Part shown: positions 1 through 8,558 of the stretch, in pieces
Position numbering within the stretch: position 1 is the stretch's first letter
Layout: every line of letters begins with the position of its first letter
Assembly: GCA_016795375.1 (NCBI GenBank)
Contig: JAEUHJ010000108.1
Location: 1 to 51,830 of the forward strand
Direction of reading: 5' to 3'
DNA from: Verrucomicrobiaceae bacterium
GTDB taxonomy: Bacteria > Verrucomicrobiota > Verrucomicrobiia > Verrucomicrobiales > Verrucomicrobiaceae
DNA length: 51,830 bases
Made by a program: the position numbers and the translations under genes
The notes under the pieces: model-generated
What the model saw: the letters and a program-made list of their open reading frames with translations, nothing else
The model's database searches: none
What the model was told of the DNA's origin: nothing

Positions 1-21
1 GCCGCAGGCATCACCAGGAAA

Positions 22-62
22 CGCGATTGAATCGCGGCATGGTCCGGTTTTGCGCGTATAAT
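22..62 (+). promoter_or_regulatory. Candidate promoter region with palindrome and -10 hexamer
   Basis: A perfect 15-base palindrome with one central base (CGCGATT G AATCGCG) lies at 22-36, and a consensus TATAAT lies at 57-62, twelve bases before the start codon of the lipoprotein gene at 74. No convincing -35 hexamer sits at the expected distance. The palindrome could be an operator and the hexamer a -10 box, giving a very short leader. Sequence shape is the only evidence. Confidence 0.3.
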
Positions 63-73
63 GCGACTTTCCC

Positions 74-1714
74 ATGAATTGCCGCCCCCTGCTTTCGCTT
101 CTCTGCCTTCCGTTGCTGACCGGCTGCGGCTCCATGTCGAAGAAGAATGCGAAGCACACGGAGATCGCCGTGCGCACGCCGGCGGTCAGAGGCGGTTATG
201 GCAGCGTCGGAACACGATTTCAGGGCACCGAATTTCTCAGTTTCGAGGAGTTGAAGGGCCTGGCGGTGAATCCTAAGCCAGGTGGCACGGTGGAACAGAA
301 ACTCGCGCGTTTTTTCAACCGTCCCATCATCTCAAACGAGGCATGGTACGGCGGCAAGCGGTCCACGCGGGCGCAAAACGCGACCATGGGTGAATTCGTG
401 CGCGTGGCGACGTGGAACATCGAAAAATCCATCCATGCGCACGAGGCGGCCCGGGCTTTGAAGTCCGCGGAGGCGTTTGAAGCGTTGATCGATCCGCGCG
501 TCGCGCCTCCCGGCAGCAAGAGACGCGCGGAGCTGCTGCGTGAACGTGAGCGTCTGGTCACGGCGGATGTCATTCTTCTTCAGGAGATGGACATTGGCAT
601 CGGCCGATCCGGTTATCGTGACGCCGCGCGCGAAATCGCACAAGCGCTGGGCATGAACTACGTCTATGCGCCGCAACAGATCGAGATCGACCCCGTGCTG
701 CTGGGGCTGGAATCCATCCCGGACGGCCGCGGCGGGAAGGTCTTGCACCAGCCTGACCCGCGACGTTACAAAGGCGTGTTCGGCATCGCGGTGCTGTCGC
801 GTTACCCCGTCAGGAGCGCGAAGTGTTTCCAGCTCAAGGCCCAGCCTTACGACTGGTATGAGGGGGAGAAGTCGGACACGGGCCTCATTGAAGACTCACG
901 CCGGTTCGCGGCGGAGGTTTTGTTTGAGAACAAGATCGTGCGGGAGATGAAGGTTGGCGGGCGCATCTTCTTCCGCGTGGACCTCGCGGTCCCCGGGCTT
1001 CCTGGCAGCACACTGACCGTGATCCACAACCATCTGGAGATCAAAGCACGCCCCCGGGACCGCGAGGCACAACTGCTGGAAATCCTCTCCCACATCCAGG
1101 ACATCCCGCACACGGTCGTCATGGCGGGCGACCACAACACCTCCAAGGCGGACATCAGTCCCACCTCCGCCAGACGTGTGCTGGCGCGCACCTCCACCAG
1201 CTCGCAGACCTGGCTGAGCGTGGGCATGAACGTGCTGATGGCGGTGCCCGTGGTGGCGAACACCGGACGCCTTCTGATCAACAACGTCAAAAATCTGCAC
1301 AACCCGCTGGCGCTGGACATCCCCATCCTGCTGCCGAACAAGTCCAGAAGGCTGTTCAACCGCATCGAGGACTTCCGCTTCGCCGATGGCGGCCAGTTTG
1401 ACTTCCGCGGCGACCGCGACCGCTCGATCAACCGCTCCTCCGCGAAGCTGGCGAATTCAAATGAGAAGGCGTTCTTCGGCCGCACGCCCACCTTCAGTGT
1501 GAAACGCCCCATCGGCCCCATCGGCAGAGGCAGGCTGGACTGGATCTTTGTCAAAGCCCCGCCATCGGCCCTGCCTGACGGGAGGAAATCGTACCGCCTC
1601 TCGCCGCACTTCGGCGAGGCATTGAGCACGTTCGGCCAGGCGCTGCATCCGGCGTTGTCCGATCACATTCCCTGCGCCGTGGACATCCCGTTGCAGGAGC
1701 CGGCGGGATTGTGA
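74..1714 (+). CDS. Endonuclease/exonuclease/phosphatase (EEP) family lipoprotein
   Basis: A 546-residue lipoprotein of the EEP superfamily (DNase I, sphingomyelinase and inositol-phosphatase relatives). The N-terminus is a lipoprotein signal with lipobox LTGC, so Cys18 would be lipidated and the protein membrane-anchored. The EEP signature residues occur in order: TWNIE with Asn115, LLQEMD with Glu171, HNH at 318-320, GDHN with Asp353 and Asn355, RLDWIF before the C-terminus and SDH at 529-531. The full Mg-dependent phosphodiesterase site is therefore present. The protein is longer than a minimal EEP domain because of about 100 residues after the lipobox and an insertion around 365-460. The substrate (nucleic acid, phospholipid or sugar phosphate) cannot be told from sequence. 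The gene stands alone; the next rightward ORF is decayed. Confidence 0.85.
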   Translation: MNCRPLLSLLCLPLLTGCGSMSKKNAKHTEIAVRTPAVRGGYGSVGTRFQGTEFLSFEELKGLAVNPKPGGTVEQKLARFFNRPIISNEAWYGGKRSTRAQNATMGEFVRVATWNIEKSIHAHEAARALKSAEAFEALIDPRVAPPGSKRRAELLRERERLVTADVILLQEMDIGIGRSGYRDAAREIAQALGMNYVYAPQQIEIDPVLLGLESIPDGRGGKVLHQPDPRRYKGVFGIAVLSRYPVRSAKCFQLKAQPYDWYEGEKSDTGLIEDSRRFAAEVLFENKIVREMKVGGRIFFRVDLAVPGLPGSTLTVIHNHLEIKARPRDREAQLLEILSHIQDIPHTVVMAGDHNTSKADISPTSARRVLARTSTSSQTWLSVGMNVLMAVPVVANTGRLLINNVKNLHNPLALDIPILLPNKSRRLFNRIEDFRFADGGQFDFRGDRDRSINRSSAKLANSNEKAFFGRTPTFSVKRPIGPIGRGRLDWIFVKAPPSALPDGRKSYRLSPHFGEALSTFGQALHPALSDHIPCAVDIPLQEPAGL

Positions 1715-2235
1715 GCGCGCACGGTCGCCATCCCGCTCACCTGCCAGTTGCGTCACAACACGGGAATCCACTCCGGCTATTTCCTGCGCACGATCCTTGA
1801 GCTCGTGACGGACGCGGGGATCGCCTGCCTCGACATCCAGGACTGGGTGCTCGGGCAGTCCATATGCGACCTGCTCGACGAGATGGGCGCGGACACTTTC
1901 GTCGTGTGGGACACCTCCAACGGCGAGAAGGCCACGCTCTGAGGCGGCGTGATGATCGCGGCCGCCCACGGCAAGGGCGTGAAGGCGGTGTACATCGACG
2001 GAGACATCCGCGACACCGGCAGATTTTGGAAAAGCCCTTCCCGGTCTATTACAAGCATCGCATCCCAGGTGGCTCGCTCGGCCGCCGTCTCGTCACGCAC
2101 TACCAGATTTCGATCAAGATCGGCGACGTGCTCGTGCGCGTCGATGAAATCCGCGAGAACGAGAAGCAAATCTTCGGCTGGATCGCCGAAGGTCAGAGCA
2201 TCCACGAGATCACCGAAAAAGGCGGATACTTTTGA
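1715..2235 (+). pseudogene. Decayed ORF of unrecognised family (stop plus frameshift)
   Basis: Protein-like sequence continues directly after the lipoprotein stop. Frame 2 reads a coding-like stretch from about 1748 (IHSGYFLRTILELV, then DLLDEMGADTFVVWDTS), is cut by TGA at 1940-1942, and resumes in the same frame (VMIAAAHGKGVKAVYIDGD). Near 2030 the coding character shifts to frame 1 (FPVYYKHRIPGG, then QIFGWIAEGQSIHEITEKGG), ending at TGA 2233-2235. One nonsense codon and one frameshift therefore separate three blocks that look like parts of one protein of roughly 160 residues. The family was not recognised. A sequencing error could explain one lesion but is less likely to explain both. Confidence 0.5.
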
Positions 2236-2245
2236 AGCGCGTCCT

Positions 2246-4639
2246 TCACCGCCCGCCGGTGCGGAAGGCGGAGGGGGCGTTGAAGGCCAGGCCCTCCAAG
2301 GTGGCTTTGCCGCTCACGCCGGATTTGCGGAAGGCGACGGTGGTCACGGCACCTTCGCGCTGGATGCGCACGCCGACGGCGGTGGGGCTTTCCAGCCGCT
2401 GTGCCGACCACTCAACACGTTTTCCGGCGCGGTAGGGGGCGAGCACGGTGAGCATCTGGAGGTCGGCGCGCTTGTCCTTTGTGGCGGCTTCGACGTGCCA
2501 TTGATTGGGAAATGTCGCGTCGCGGAGCATGGTCATCGGGTAGCCGTCCCATTGCCGGAAGGCCAGCGGCGCGGGCGGGAGGTATTGCGCGGTGAGGCCG
2601 GCCTTCGGCCGCTCGAGGGTCAGGCGGGCCTGTGATTCATCCACGGTGAACGGCGCGAGGCCGTGCAGCATGAACTGGAAGGTCGCCGGCTCCGGTGTGG
2701 CGAGGTCGTCGCAGATGACGATCAGGTCGGGCTTCACGAAGGCGACATGGCGCAGGGCGCGGCGGACGAGCGTGCCATAGGCGGCGGTGGCGTCGCCCGT
2801 CACGAAGTCGCATTCCGGCGAGGCGCGGAAGCCGGTGAGGCGACCCTTCGCGGCGGCGCTGTGCATGATCTGGTTCCGGCCGTTCACGAGCACGGCGTTT
2901 TGCGCCAGGGTGCTGTGCGCCCATTCGTAGTGGAACTTGCTGCCGTGGAGGTCGCGATAGACGCAGGCGGGCAGCAGCGCCTCGCCGTAGGCGTTGAGCT
3001 GGAAACTGTTCTGCGCGTTGTGGCCGTGGCTTTGGGAGCCGAACGGGCTCGACTTCAGCAGGAAATGCACGTCGTTCGCGCTGTCGAGCAGCGTGGTGTG
3101 CAGGCTGGCCACACCGATGCCTTGAAAGGCTTTGGATTGCGGCAGACCGGCCGGCGGCTTCGCGGCGGGCAGCGGCGGGAGGTTGGCGTGATAGAGGAAG
3201 CCGAGGATGCCATCCGCTCCTTGCATTTTCCAAGCGTCCATCCACCAGCGCCAGTAGCCGGCATGTGAACCGCCGGCGCTGTTGCCGACGGTGCGCAGGT
3301 GATACTCCATGAAGCTGCCGACGAAAGAGGACGGCGGCCGGTTGGAGAGATCGCCAAATCCGGCGTTGGGCGAGCCGGGCGGCGCGATGTAGAGCGGGTA
3401 ATCCCCGACCTGCGCGAAGAACGGCTTCTTCGAGCCGTCGATCCCGAGCGCGGACTGCGCGGCCTGGAGCCACCAGACGGCTTTGCTCATGTAACCGCTC
3501 CAGTAGGCCACGCCTTCGTGCCAGCCGCCGTCGTCGTCGGACCACACGGGATAGCAGGAGTAAAATTTGTTCACCGCGTAGTCGAGCCACGTCTCCGCCT
3601 CCGGGACTTCGCCGAGGAAGGCGATGCCCGCCTCGCCGATCTTGTGCCAGACGCGGTTGCCGTGGCTGTTGAGCGGCGCGTTGAGATGGCCGACGCCGCG
3701 CAGCACCTCGCCGCTCTCCCAGGCATCCTTGATTCGTCGCGTCATGGCCTTCTGAACCTGTCCGCGCTCTTCGGGCGTGAAGATGTCCCAGGACCAGTCG
3801 TAGGCCCGCGGCAGGCGGTAGAGCATGGGCTTGGCCGCCTCGCAGTTGAGTTTGAAATTGGTCGGCCCGTCGGGATCCCACGAGGCGAGCTGCAGCACGC
3901 GCTTGCGGGCGGCGTCGCCGAAGGTCTTTTCTCCGGTGATGAGATAAACGAAGGCGAGCGTCTCGGCCTCCATGCACGCTTTCTCGGTCTGCGCACGGTT
4001 CGCCCACCAGAAGCGGATGGCGTGCTCGTTCTTCTTGTCGCGGGCGGATCCCATCTCGACCGGCTCCGCGACGGGCTTGGATTTTGCCAGTCGCACCGCC
4101 TCGGCGCGGAGCTTGGCGAAGCGATCCTTCTCGCGGCCGTCCGCCAGTTCGCGCAAGCGCGGAAGGTCCTCCGGGCGCATGAAGATCCGCGGATGCCCCT
4201 CCGGCACACGCTGGCGCTGCTCGGCACGCGTGGGCATCGGGAACTCGACCGCTGTTTTCGGAACGATGACCTTCCGTGTGGTGCTCCAGGTGGAAGCCTG
4301 TCCCTCCTTCGTCGTGAAACGGTAACGCCAGAACCATTGGCCCGGCGCGAGCGGCTCGCAGTGCGTGTAGGTGTTCCAGATGAACTTTTCCGCGCCGGCG
4401 GCGTCGCGAAAATCCGCCGCGCGCGCCCATTGGATCGAGTAGCTGGCCGCCTCCTTCTCGTGCAGCCAGATGAACGAGGGCGGATTGAGCCGCGCCTTCT
4501 CGCCATCGGCCGGATGATAACCGACTTCGTTCGGAAGCGGTGCGCGGTTCGGAACGCGCAACTCGGCCGCGAAGACGGTCAGTGATCCGGCCACCAGGGC
4601 CGCGATGGTCGGAAACAGCGGAAGAGCGGGGCGTTTCAT
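2246..4639 (-). CDS. Secreted heparinase II/III-like polysaccharide lyase with DUF4962-type N-terminus
   Basis: About 797 residues from the Met at 4639, chosen because MKRPALPLFPTIAALVAG begins a Sec signal peptide ending near VFAAE; upstream in-frame codons lack signal character. Residues of about 30-330 resemble the DUF4962 fold (fibronectin-like start, then alpha-toroid helices). The C-terminal half carries the heparinase II/III-like beta-sandwich, with the hallmark SHGHNAQNSFQLNAYG near residues 530-550. Known relatives are lyases on glycosaminoglycans, alginate or other uronic-acid polymers; the substrate here is not predictable. The gene is divergent from the BNR-propeller gene at about 4718, with a TTGA-N6-TCAA site 66 bases upstream of the chosen start. 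Confidence 0.82.
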   Translation of the reverse strand: MKRPALPLFPTIAALVAGSLTVFAAELRVPNRAPLPNEVGYHPADGEKARLNPPSFIWLHEKEAASYSIQWARAADFRDAAGAEKFIWNTYTHCEPLAPGQWFWRYRFTTKEGQASTWSTTRKVIVPKTAVEFPMPTRAEQRQRVPEGHPRIFMRPEDLPRLRELADGREKDRFAKLRAEAVRLAKSKPVAEPVEMGSARDKKNEHAIRFWWANRAQTEKACMEAETLAFVYLITGEKTFGDAARKRVLQLASWDPDGPTNFKLNCEAAKPMLYRLPRAYDWSWDIFTPEERGQVQKAMTRRIKDAWESGEVLRGVGHLNAPLNSHGNRVWHKIGEAGIAFLGEVPEAETWLDYAVNKFYSCYPVWSDDDGGWHEGVAYWSGYMSKAVWWLQAAQSALGIDGSKKPFFAQVGDYPLYIAPPGSPNAGFGDLSNRPPSSFVGSFMEYHLRTVGNSAGGSHAGYWRWWMDAWKMQGADGILGFLYHANLPPLPAAKPPAGLPQSKAFQGIGVASLHTTLLDSANDVHFLLKSSPFGSQSHGHNAQNSFQLNAYGEALLPACVYRDLHGSKFHYEWAHSTLAQNAVLVNGRNQIMHSAAAKGRLTGFRASPECDFVTGDATAAYGTLVRRALRHVAFVKPDLIVICDDLATPEPATFQFMLHGLAPFTVDESQARLTLERPKAGLTAQYLPPAPLAFRQWDGYPMTMLRDATFPNQWHVEAATKDKRADLQMLTVLAPYRAGKRVEWSAQRLESPTAVGVRIQREGAVTTVAFRKSGVSGKATLEGLAFNAPSAFRTGGR

Positions 4640-4704
4640 AAGCGTGGCAGGCCACATGCGTCGCCTGATCGCTAAAATCAACGCCTGCGGCATCGCCCGT
4701 GCCT

Positions 4705-4718
4705 TTGACCTGCATCAA
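4705..4718. promoter_or_regulatory. TTGA-N6-TCAA inverted repeat between divergent genes
   Basis: TTGACCTGCATCAA is an imperfect dyad (arms TTGAC/ATCAA, spacer 4) lying 66 bases upstream of the heparinase-like start at 4639. It overlaps the first possible ATG (4718) of the BNR-propeller gene. Three similar dyads occur elsewhere in the window (7724, 11763, 47745). The shape matches FNR/CRP-family half sites (TTGAT-N4-ATCAA), but the protein that binds it is unknown. Confidence 0.4.
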
Positions 4719-4729
4719 TGAAATGTGCC

Positions 4730-6229
4730 ATGCGACGCGCGTTCCTCCACCGCTGCAGCATGAATCCGCCGCCTGGCACATCCACCCACTGTTCGGGCGC
4801 CCGCCCGCATGGATTTCAGTCCGCCTGCCTGAGCCTCGCCGCACTCGGGATGCTCCACGCCGTTTCCGCTTTGGCTGCCGACCCTGCGGCGACCGACCAT
4901 GTGCGCGGCGAGTTCCATGAGCTGAACGACAACGGCGCGTGGTCGTGGTTCATGGACGAGCGCACGATCGTGGATCGCGGGCAGTTGCTGGTCGGTTCCG
5001 TGCGGGCGAATGGAAAGTTCCGCAACTCGAAACTACCCGGCTGGGGCAATGTCGAACTGGCAGTGCTGAACCTGGCCTCCGGCAAAAAAAACGTCGCGAT
5101 CCTGCACGAGAATCTGGAGCAGGACGATCATAACAACCCCGGGCTGCTTGTCCTGCAGGACGGCCGCTATTTCGCCGCCTACTCCAAGCACGGGCAGGAG
5201 CCGAAGCTGTATTACCGCATCTCGGAACGACCGGGCGATGCCACGGCCTGGTCGCCGGAGACGGAGTTTGTGACGCCAGGGGAAAAGGCTGGAAAGGGGA
5301 CATGGGCGCACACCAACAACGTCACCTACGCCAATCCGCTGCGCCTTTCAGCGGAAGGAAACCGCACCTACCTCTTTCACCGCGGCCACGGACTCGATCC
5401 GAACTACCTCGTCTCCGACGACGACGCGCGCACCTGGCGCTACGGCGGCAAGCTCTACATCGGACGCGACGGCTACAGTCCTTACACCAAATACATCTCC
5501 AACCAGCGCGACGCGGTGCATTTCGTCGCCACGGAGGACCACCCGCGCAATTTTGACAACAGCCTCTATCACGGTTTCATCCGCGAAGGGAACATCCACC
5601 GCAGCGACGGGGCGGTGGTCGCGCCGCTGTCCACCAGCACGGAATGCGCGGTGCATTCGTGGGACCTGACCCGCGTCTACCAGGGCGGGCCGGACAACGT
5701 CGCATGGATGACGGACATCCATCTCGACAAGGACGGGCGGCCCGTCGTGCTCTTCACCGTGCAGCGCGGCAGCGCCGGCCTTCCGCGCGGCAAGGGCGGC
5801 GACGACATCCGCTTTCACTTCGCGCGCTGGGACGGCGCGAAATGGATCGAGCGGGAGATCGCGCACGCGGGCAAGCGGCTCTACCCCGGAGAAGACGACT
5901 ACTCCGGCCTCGGCGCGATCGACCCGCAAAACACCAACGTCGTCTATCTCTCCACTGACGCCGACATCGCGACAGGAAAGCCGCTTATCAGCACCGCCGA
6001 CGGCCGGCGGCATCATGAAATCTTCCGCGGCGAGACCACCGACGGCGGCGCGACGTGGCAATGGACGCCCGTCACCACGAACTCCACGATGGACAATCTC
6101 CGCCCGCTCGTCCCGCAGTGGAAGGACGAACGCACCGCCTTGGTCTGGATGCGCGGCAGCTACAAGGCAAACCGGGGCGAATGGACGAGCAAGGTGGTCG
6201 CCACGTTGCTGAAGCCCGCGGATTTTTGA
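4730..6229 (+). CDS. Secreted BNR-repeat propeller protein (BNR_4 type)
   Basis: Roughly 500 residues with the BNR_4 beta-propeller signature: WSWFMDERTIVD near the mature N-terminus, HNNPGLLVLQDGRYFAAYSKHG, SDDDARTWRYGG (an Asp-box), and a C-terminal DGGATWQWTPVT Asp-box followed by VWMRGSY. Known relatives include ulvan or other uronate-polymer lyases and sialidase-like proteins, usually secreted. A hydrophobic stretch (ACLSLAALGMLHAVSALAA) around residues 30-50 is the likely Sec signal, so the true start is uncertain: ATGs at 4718, 4730 and 4760 are in frame. The 4718 ATG overlaps a putative operator, so 4730 is given here and 4760 is equally possible. It probably works with the adjacent heparinase-like lyase on the same polymer. 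Confidence 0.75.
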   Translation: MRRAFLHRCSMNPPPGTSTHCSGARPHGFQSACLSLAALGMLHAVSALAADPAATDHVRGEFHELNDNGAWSWFMDERTIVDRGQLLVGSVRANGKFRNSKLPGWGNVELAVLNLASGKKNVAILHENLEQDDHNNPGLLVLQDGRYFAAYSKHGQEPKLYYRISERPGDATAWSPETEFVTPGEKAGKGTWAHTNNVTYANPLRLSAEGNRTYLFHRGHGLDPNYLVSDDDARTWRYGGKLYIGRDGYSPYTKYISNQRDAVHFVATEDHPRNFDNSLYHGFIREGNIHRSDGAVVAPLSTSTECAVHSWDLTRVYQGGPDNVAWMTDIHLDKDGRPVVLFTVQRGSAGLPRGKGGDDIRFHFARWDGAKWIEREIAHAGKRLYPGEDDYSGLGAIDPQNTNVVYLSTDADIATGKPLISTADGRRHHEIFRGETTDGGATWQWTPVTTNSTMDNLRPLVPQWKDERTALVWMRGSYKANRGEWTSKVVATLLKPADF

Positions 6230-6238
6230 GCCGGTCAA

Positions 6239-7654
6239 CTACGCAAGCAGCGCGTGGATGACCTCCTCGGCGCGATAGGTTTCGCGGCCTGGCGCGAGGA
6301 ATCGCGCGATGTGGGCGACTTCGCTGCCTGCGGTGACCAGTGCTTTTTCGACGTGTCCGCCGCCCAGCGACTGGCCGAGGCCGATCGTCGCGCTGAGGCC
6401 GTTGCACAGGCATTTGCGCCCGGCCGCATCCTCCGCAGTCCCGCCTTTGCGCAAATAAATGTCCACGGGTTCGCCGGGGCAGCGAAAGCCGAGCGTGCCA
6501 TCGTCCCGGCGATACGCCTGGCGCAAGTAGCCGAGGTCACACACGCGCTCACGCGCCGCATAGATCGCCGGATCGGACAGCGTGCCCTCCACCTGCACCA
6601 CTTTGAAAGGGAATCCCGTGGGCGAGGCCGCAGGGTCGGTGAAAAGTCTCACCTCGCCCGCACGGCTCGCGGCGATGACTTGTCGTTTGATCTCGGGCAC
6701 GATGCCGGATTCCTCGCAGAAGGCGAATGCCGTCCCGGCCTGGATGCCCGCAGCGCCGAGCCGCAGCGCCTCCGCAAGCCTGCCCGGCGCGCCGAATGAA
6801 CCGGCGAGCCAGAACGGCAGGCCGAGGGCGCGGATCTTCTCCAGCTCCGGCAGGTCGCGCTCGCCGTAGATCGGCTCGCCGCAGTCGCTCAACTGCATCG
6901 TGCCGCGCGGTGGCGCATTGTGGCCGCCGGCCGTCGGTCCTTCCACCACGAAGCCGTCCACACGCCCGGAGGATTTCCGCGCCAGTGTGATGGCCAGCGT
7001 GGACGAGGCGATCACGGCGAGAAAACGCGGGCGTTTCAGCTCCGGAGCGGCGGCGCCGCAGAACGCGCCCGGATCGAATGTCATGGCAAACTCCTCGCCC
7101 GGCAGCGCGCCCTCCACATCGAGCCGCAGCTTCACCGCACGGCCTGCGGCCAGATCATCGAGAATGCCCGGGATGGCGCGGGGAATGCCCGCGCCCATGA
7201 GCACGAAATCCACGCCGGCGAGCATCGCGCCAAAGATCGACGGCAGCGTCGGCATCTGGATTTTTTCCAGGAAGTTGATGCCGACGACACCTTCGTGCCC
7301 TTCCTTGGCGAGGAAGACCTCGGCGAAATTGGCCAGCACGGTGAGTTCCGTGAGATGCTGCGGCGGTGTCAGCGATTGCAGCGGAATGAGCCGGAAGGGC
7401 TGCTCCGCCGTCTTGCCGCCTTCGATGAACCAGCGGTCCCAGACGCGTGTGGCGATCTCTGGATAGGGAAAATGCGCCACGGCGCGGCGGAGGTCGCCGC
7501 CCGGATCACCGAGCTGCAGCCGCCGTGCGAAGACCGTGTCGAGCGAAGTGCCGGAGACCACTCCGAGCTGCCCGGTCCGGGCGACAGAGCGGGCGAGTTG
7601 GTAGCTCGAAACCCCGATGCCCATGCCGCCTTGGATGATTTGTGGAAGAGTCAT
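6239..7654 (-). CDS. Nitronate monooxygenase / 2-nitropropane dioxygenase-like flavoprotein
   Basis: 471 residues of the NPD/FabK-like FMN TIM-barrel family. Visible family features are the N-terminal IIQGGMGIGVSSYQLA, a central GVDFVLMGAGIPRAIPGIL, the active-site His region VEGPTAGGHNAPP near residue 240, the phosphate-binding LAGSFGAPGRLAEALRLGA and AGIQAGTAFAFCEESG. It is longer than typical nitronate monooxygenases (about 320-360 aa), with an N-terminal insertion around residues 50-130 and a Cys-containing C-terminal tail (KCLCNGLSATIGLG) as in longer NPD members of this class. It is cytoplasmic with no signal peptide. The true substrate (alkyl nitronate, enoyl-ACP or other) is uncertain. 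It ends head-on with the BNR gene, nine bases apart, and is divergent from a small Cys-rich ORF across a palindrome at 7724. Confidence 0.82.
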   Translation of the reverse strand: MTLPQIIQGGMGIGVSSYQLARSVARTGQLGVVSGTSLDTVFARRLQLGDPGGDLRRAVAHFPYPEIATRVWDRWFIEGGKTAEQPFRLIPLQSLTPPQHLTELTVLANFAEVFLAKEGHEGVVGINFLEKIQMPTLPSIFGAMLAGVDFVLMGAGIPRAIPGILDDLAAGRAVKLRLDVEGALPGEEFAMTFDPGAFCGAAAPELKRPRFLAVIASSTLAITLARKSSGRVDGFVVEGPTAGGHNAPPRGTMQLSDCGEPIYGERDLPELEKIRALGLPFWLAGSFGAPGRLAEALRLGAAGIQAGTAFAFCEESGIVPEIKRQVIAASRAGEVRLFTDPAASPTGFPFKVVQVEGTLSDPAIYAARERVCDLGYLRQAYRRDDGTLGFRCPGEPVDIYLRKGGTAEDAAGRKCLCNGLSATIGLGQSLGGGHVEKALVTAGSEVAHIARFLAPGRETYRAEEVIHALLA

Positions 7655-7723
7655 GAAGAAACACCGCAGCGGCCGTGCCGGAAATACGGGGCGGCAAGCC
7701 TAGCCGGGGCCGTGCGCCCGGCT

Positions 7724-7737
7724 TTGACCCAGGTCAA
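7724..7737. promoter_or_regulatory. TTGACC-N2-GGTCAA perfect inverted repeat between divergent genes
   Basis: TTGACCCAGGTCAA is a perfect dyad with six-base arms and a two-base centre. It sits 70 bases upstream of the flavoprotein start (7654) and 41 bases upstream of the small Cys-rich ORF (7778). It has the same TTGA-N6-TCAA frame as the sites at 4705, 11763 and 47745. An FNR/CRP-type operator is the simplest reading; this is inferred. Confidence 0.45.
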
Positions 7738-7777
7738 CGCCGCACGCGGGACCCCGTGCCATCCTCGACACGCACCC

Positions 7778-8002
7778 ATGAGCTCGTTCTCCTGTCCGCA
7801 CTATGATTTCGCGACCGACCAATGCCATCGGCTCAACACCGATTGCGTGCCGGGCCGTCGTGGCTGCGTGCTCATGGGCAAGGTTTCCTTCCTCGTGCCG
7901 CCGGAGGAGCGCGTTCGCGCGCGCGAGGAGGAAAAACGCCGTGCCGGTCCGGGCAGCTCCATGTCCACGGCGGGCCGGGGACGGACTCGTTCCTCCGGAT
8001 AA
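7778..8002 (+). CDS. Small Cys-rich protein (74 aa)
   Basis: A 74-residue ORF inside a longer open frame, starting at ATG 7778, where the sequence changes from shadow-like to protein-like (MSSFSCPHYDFATDQCHRL). Four cysteines (6, 16, 23, 30) lie in an N-terminal module with CPHYDF and DCVPGRRGCVL, suggesting a small metal-binding or disulfide knot. A hydrophobic SFLVPPEERV follows, then a charged, Arg/Lys-rich low-complexity tail. I believe similar short proteins with this Cys spacing occur in Verrucomicrobiota, but this is from memory and was not searched. There is no signal peptide, so it is probably cytoplasmic. It is divergent from the flavoprotein gene. Confidence 0.6.
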   Translation: MSSFSCPHYDFATDQCHRLNTDCVPGRRGCVLMGKVSFLVPPEERVRAREEEKRRAGPGSSMSTAGRGRTRSSG

Positions 8003-8024
8003 ATCCCAGGCGGCGGTTTTCGCC

Positions 8025-8450
8025 TCAACCGCCCGTCAGCCGGGAAAATGTGGCGCGATCGAGAAAGCCGAGCGGGTGATGGCTGCGGGCGACCAGAAAC
8101 ATCATGGCAAAGCACAGCAGCGCGGCGCCGAAGGCGAGCGCGCGGCGCGGGCGGGTGCGCGCCCGTTTGAGCGCCAGGGAGCCGCAGACGATGTAGCAGA
8201 CAAGCAGGGCCAGCTTCACGGCGAGCCAGGGAGTGGCCAGCGGATTGAGCCGGAGCACTGTCAGCAGGAGCAGCGCGGAGGCCAGCAGCACGGTGTCGAT
8301 GGCATAGCTCAGGTGGCGCACGACCGGCCGCATCGCCGCGGTGAATCCGAGCAACACCGCCACTCCTCGGATGGCGAACAAGCCGCCGCTGACCAGCGCG
8401 AGGCTGATGTGCGCTTGCTTGATCGTGAGAAAATGCTCCGTCAGGGACAT
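8025..8450 (-). CDS. SirB2-family integral membrane protein
   Basis: 141 residues from the Met at 8450 (MSLTEHFLTIKQAHISLAL); an ATG 24 bases upstream would add a basic octapeptide and is less likely. The protein has four hydrophobic helices with the family pattern of KxxH in helix 1 (TIKQAHISLALVSGGLFAIRG), a helix with MRPVVRHLSYAIDTVLL, then two C-terminal helices. SirB2 proteins are small inner-membrane proteins of unknown biochemical role, named from a Salmonella locus affecting invasion gene expression. It converges with the small Cys-rich ORF, 22 bases apart, with no obvious terminator between. Confidence 0.75.
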   Translation of the reverse strand: MSLTEHFLTIKQAHISLALVSGGLFAIRGVAVLLGFTAAMRPVVRHLSYAIDTVLLASALLLLTVLRLNPLATPWLAVKLALLVCYIVCGSLALKRARTRPRRALAFGAALLCFAMMFLVARSHHPLGFLDRATFSRLTGG

Positions 8451-8558
8451 GATGTTCCTTGATAGCCGCTTCACCGCGCATCCGCCAGCGCACGCTTGTA
8501 CCAGTGAGATGAGCGGGCGAACTCATGCTGATGCCACATGCTGATGCCAGGCAGTTAA

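Noticed and set aside
2637..4844. 735-codon minus frame overlapping the heparinase-like gene
   Set aside because: Arg/Ala-rich shadow frame without motifs; the overlapping frame has the heparinase signature and signal peptide.
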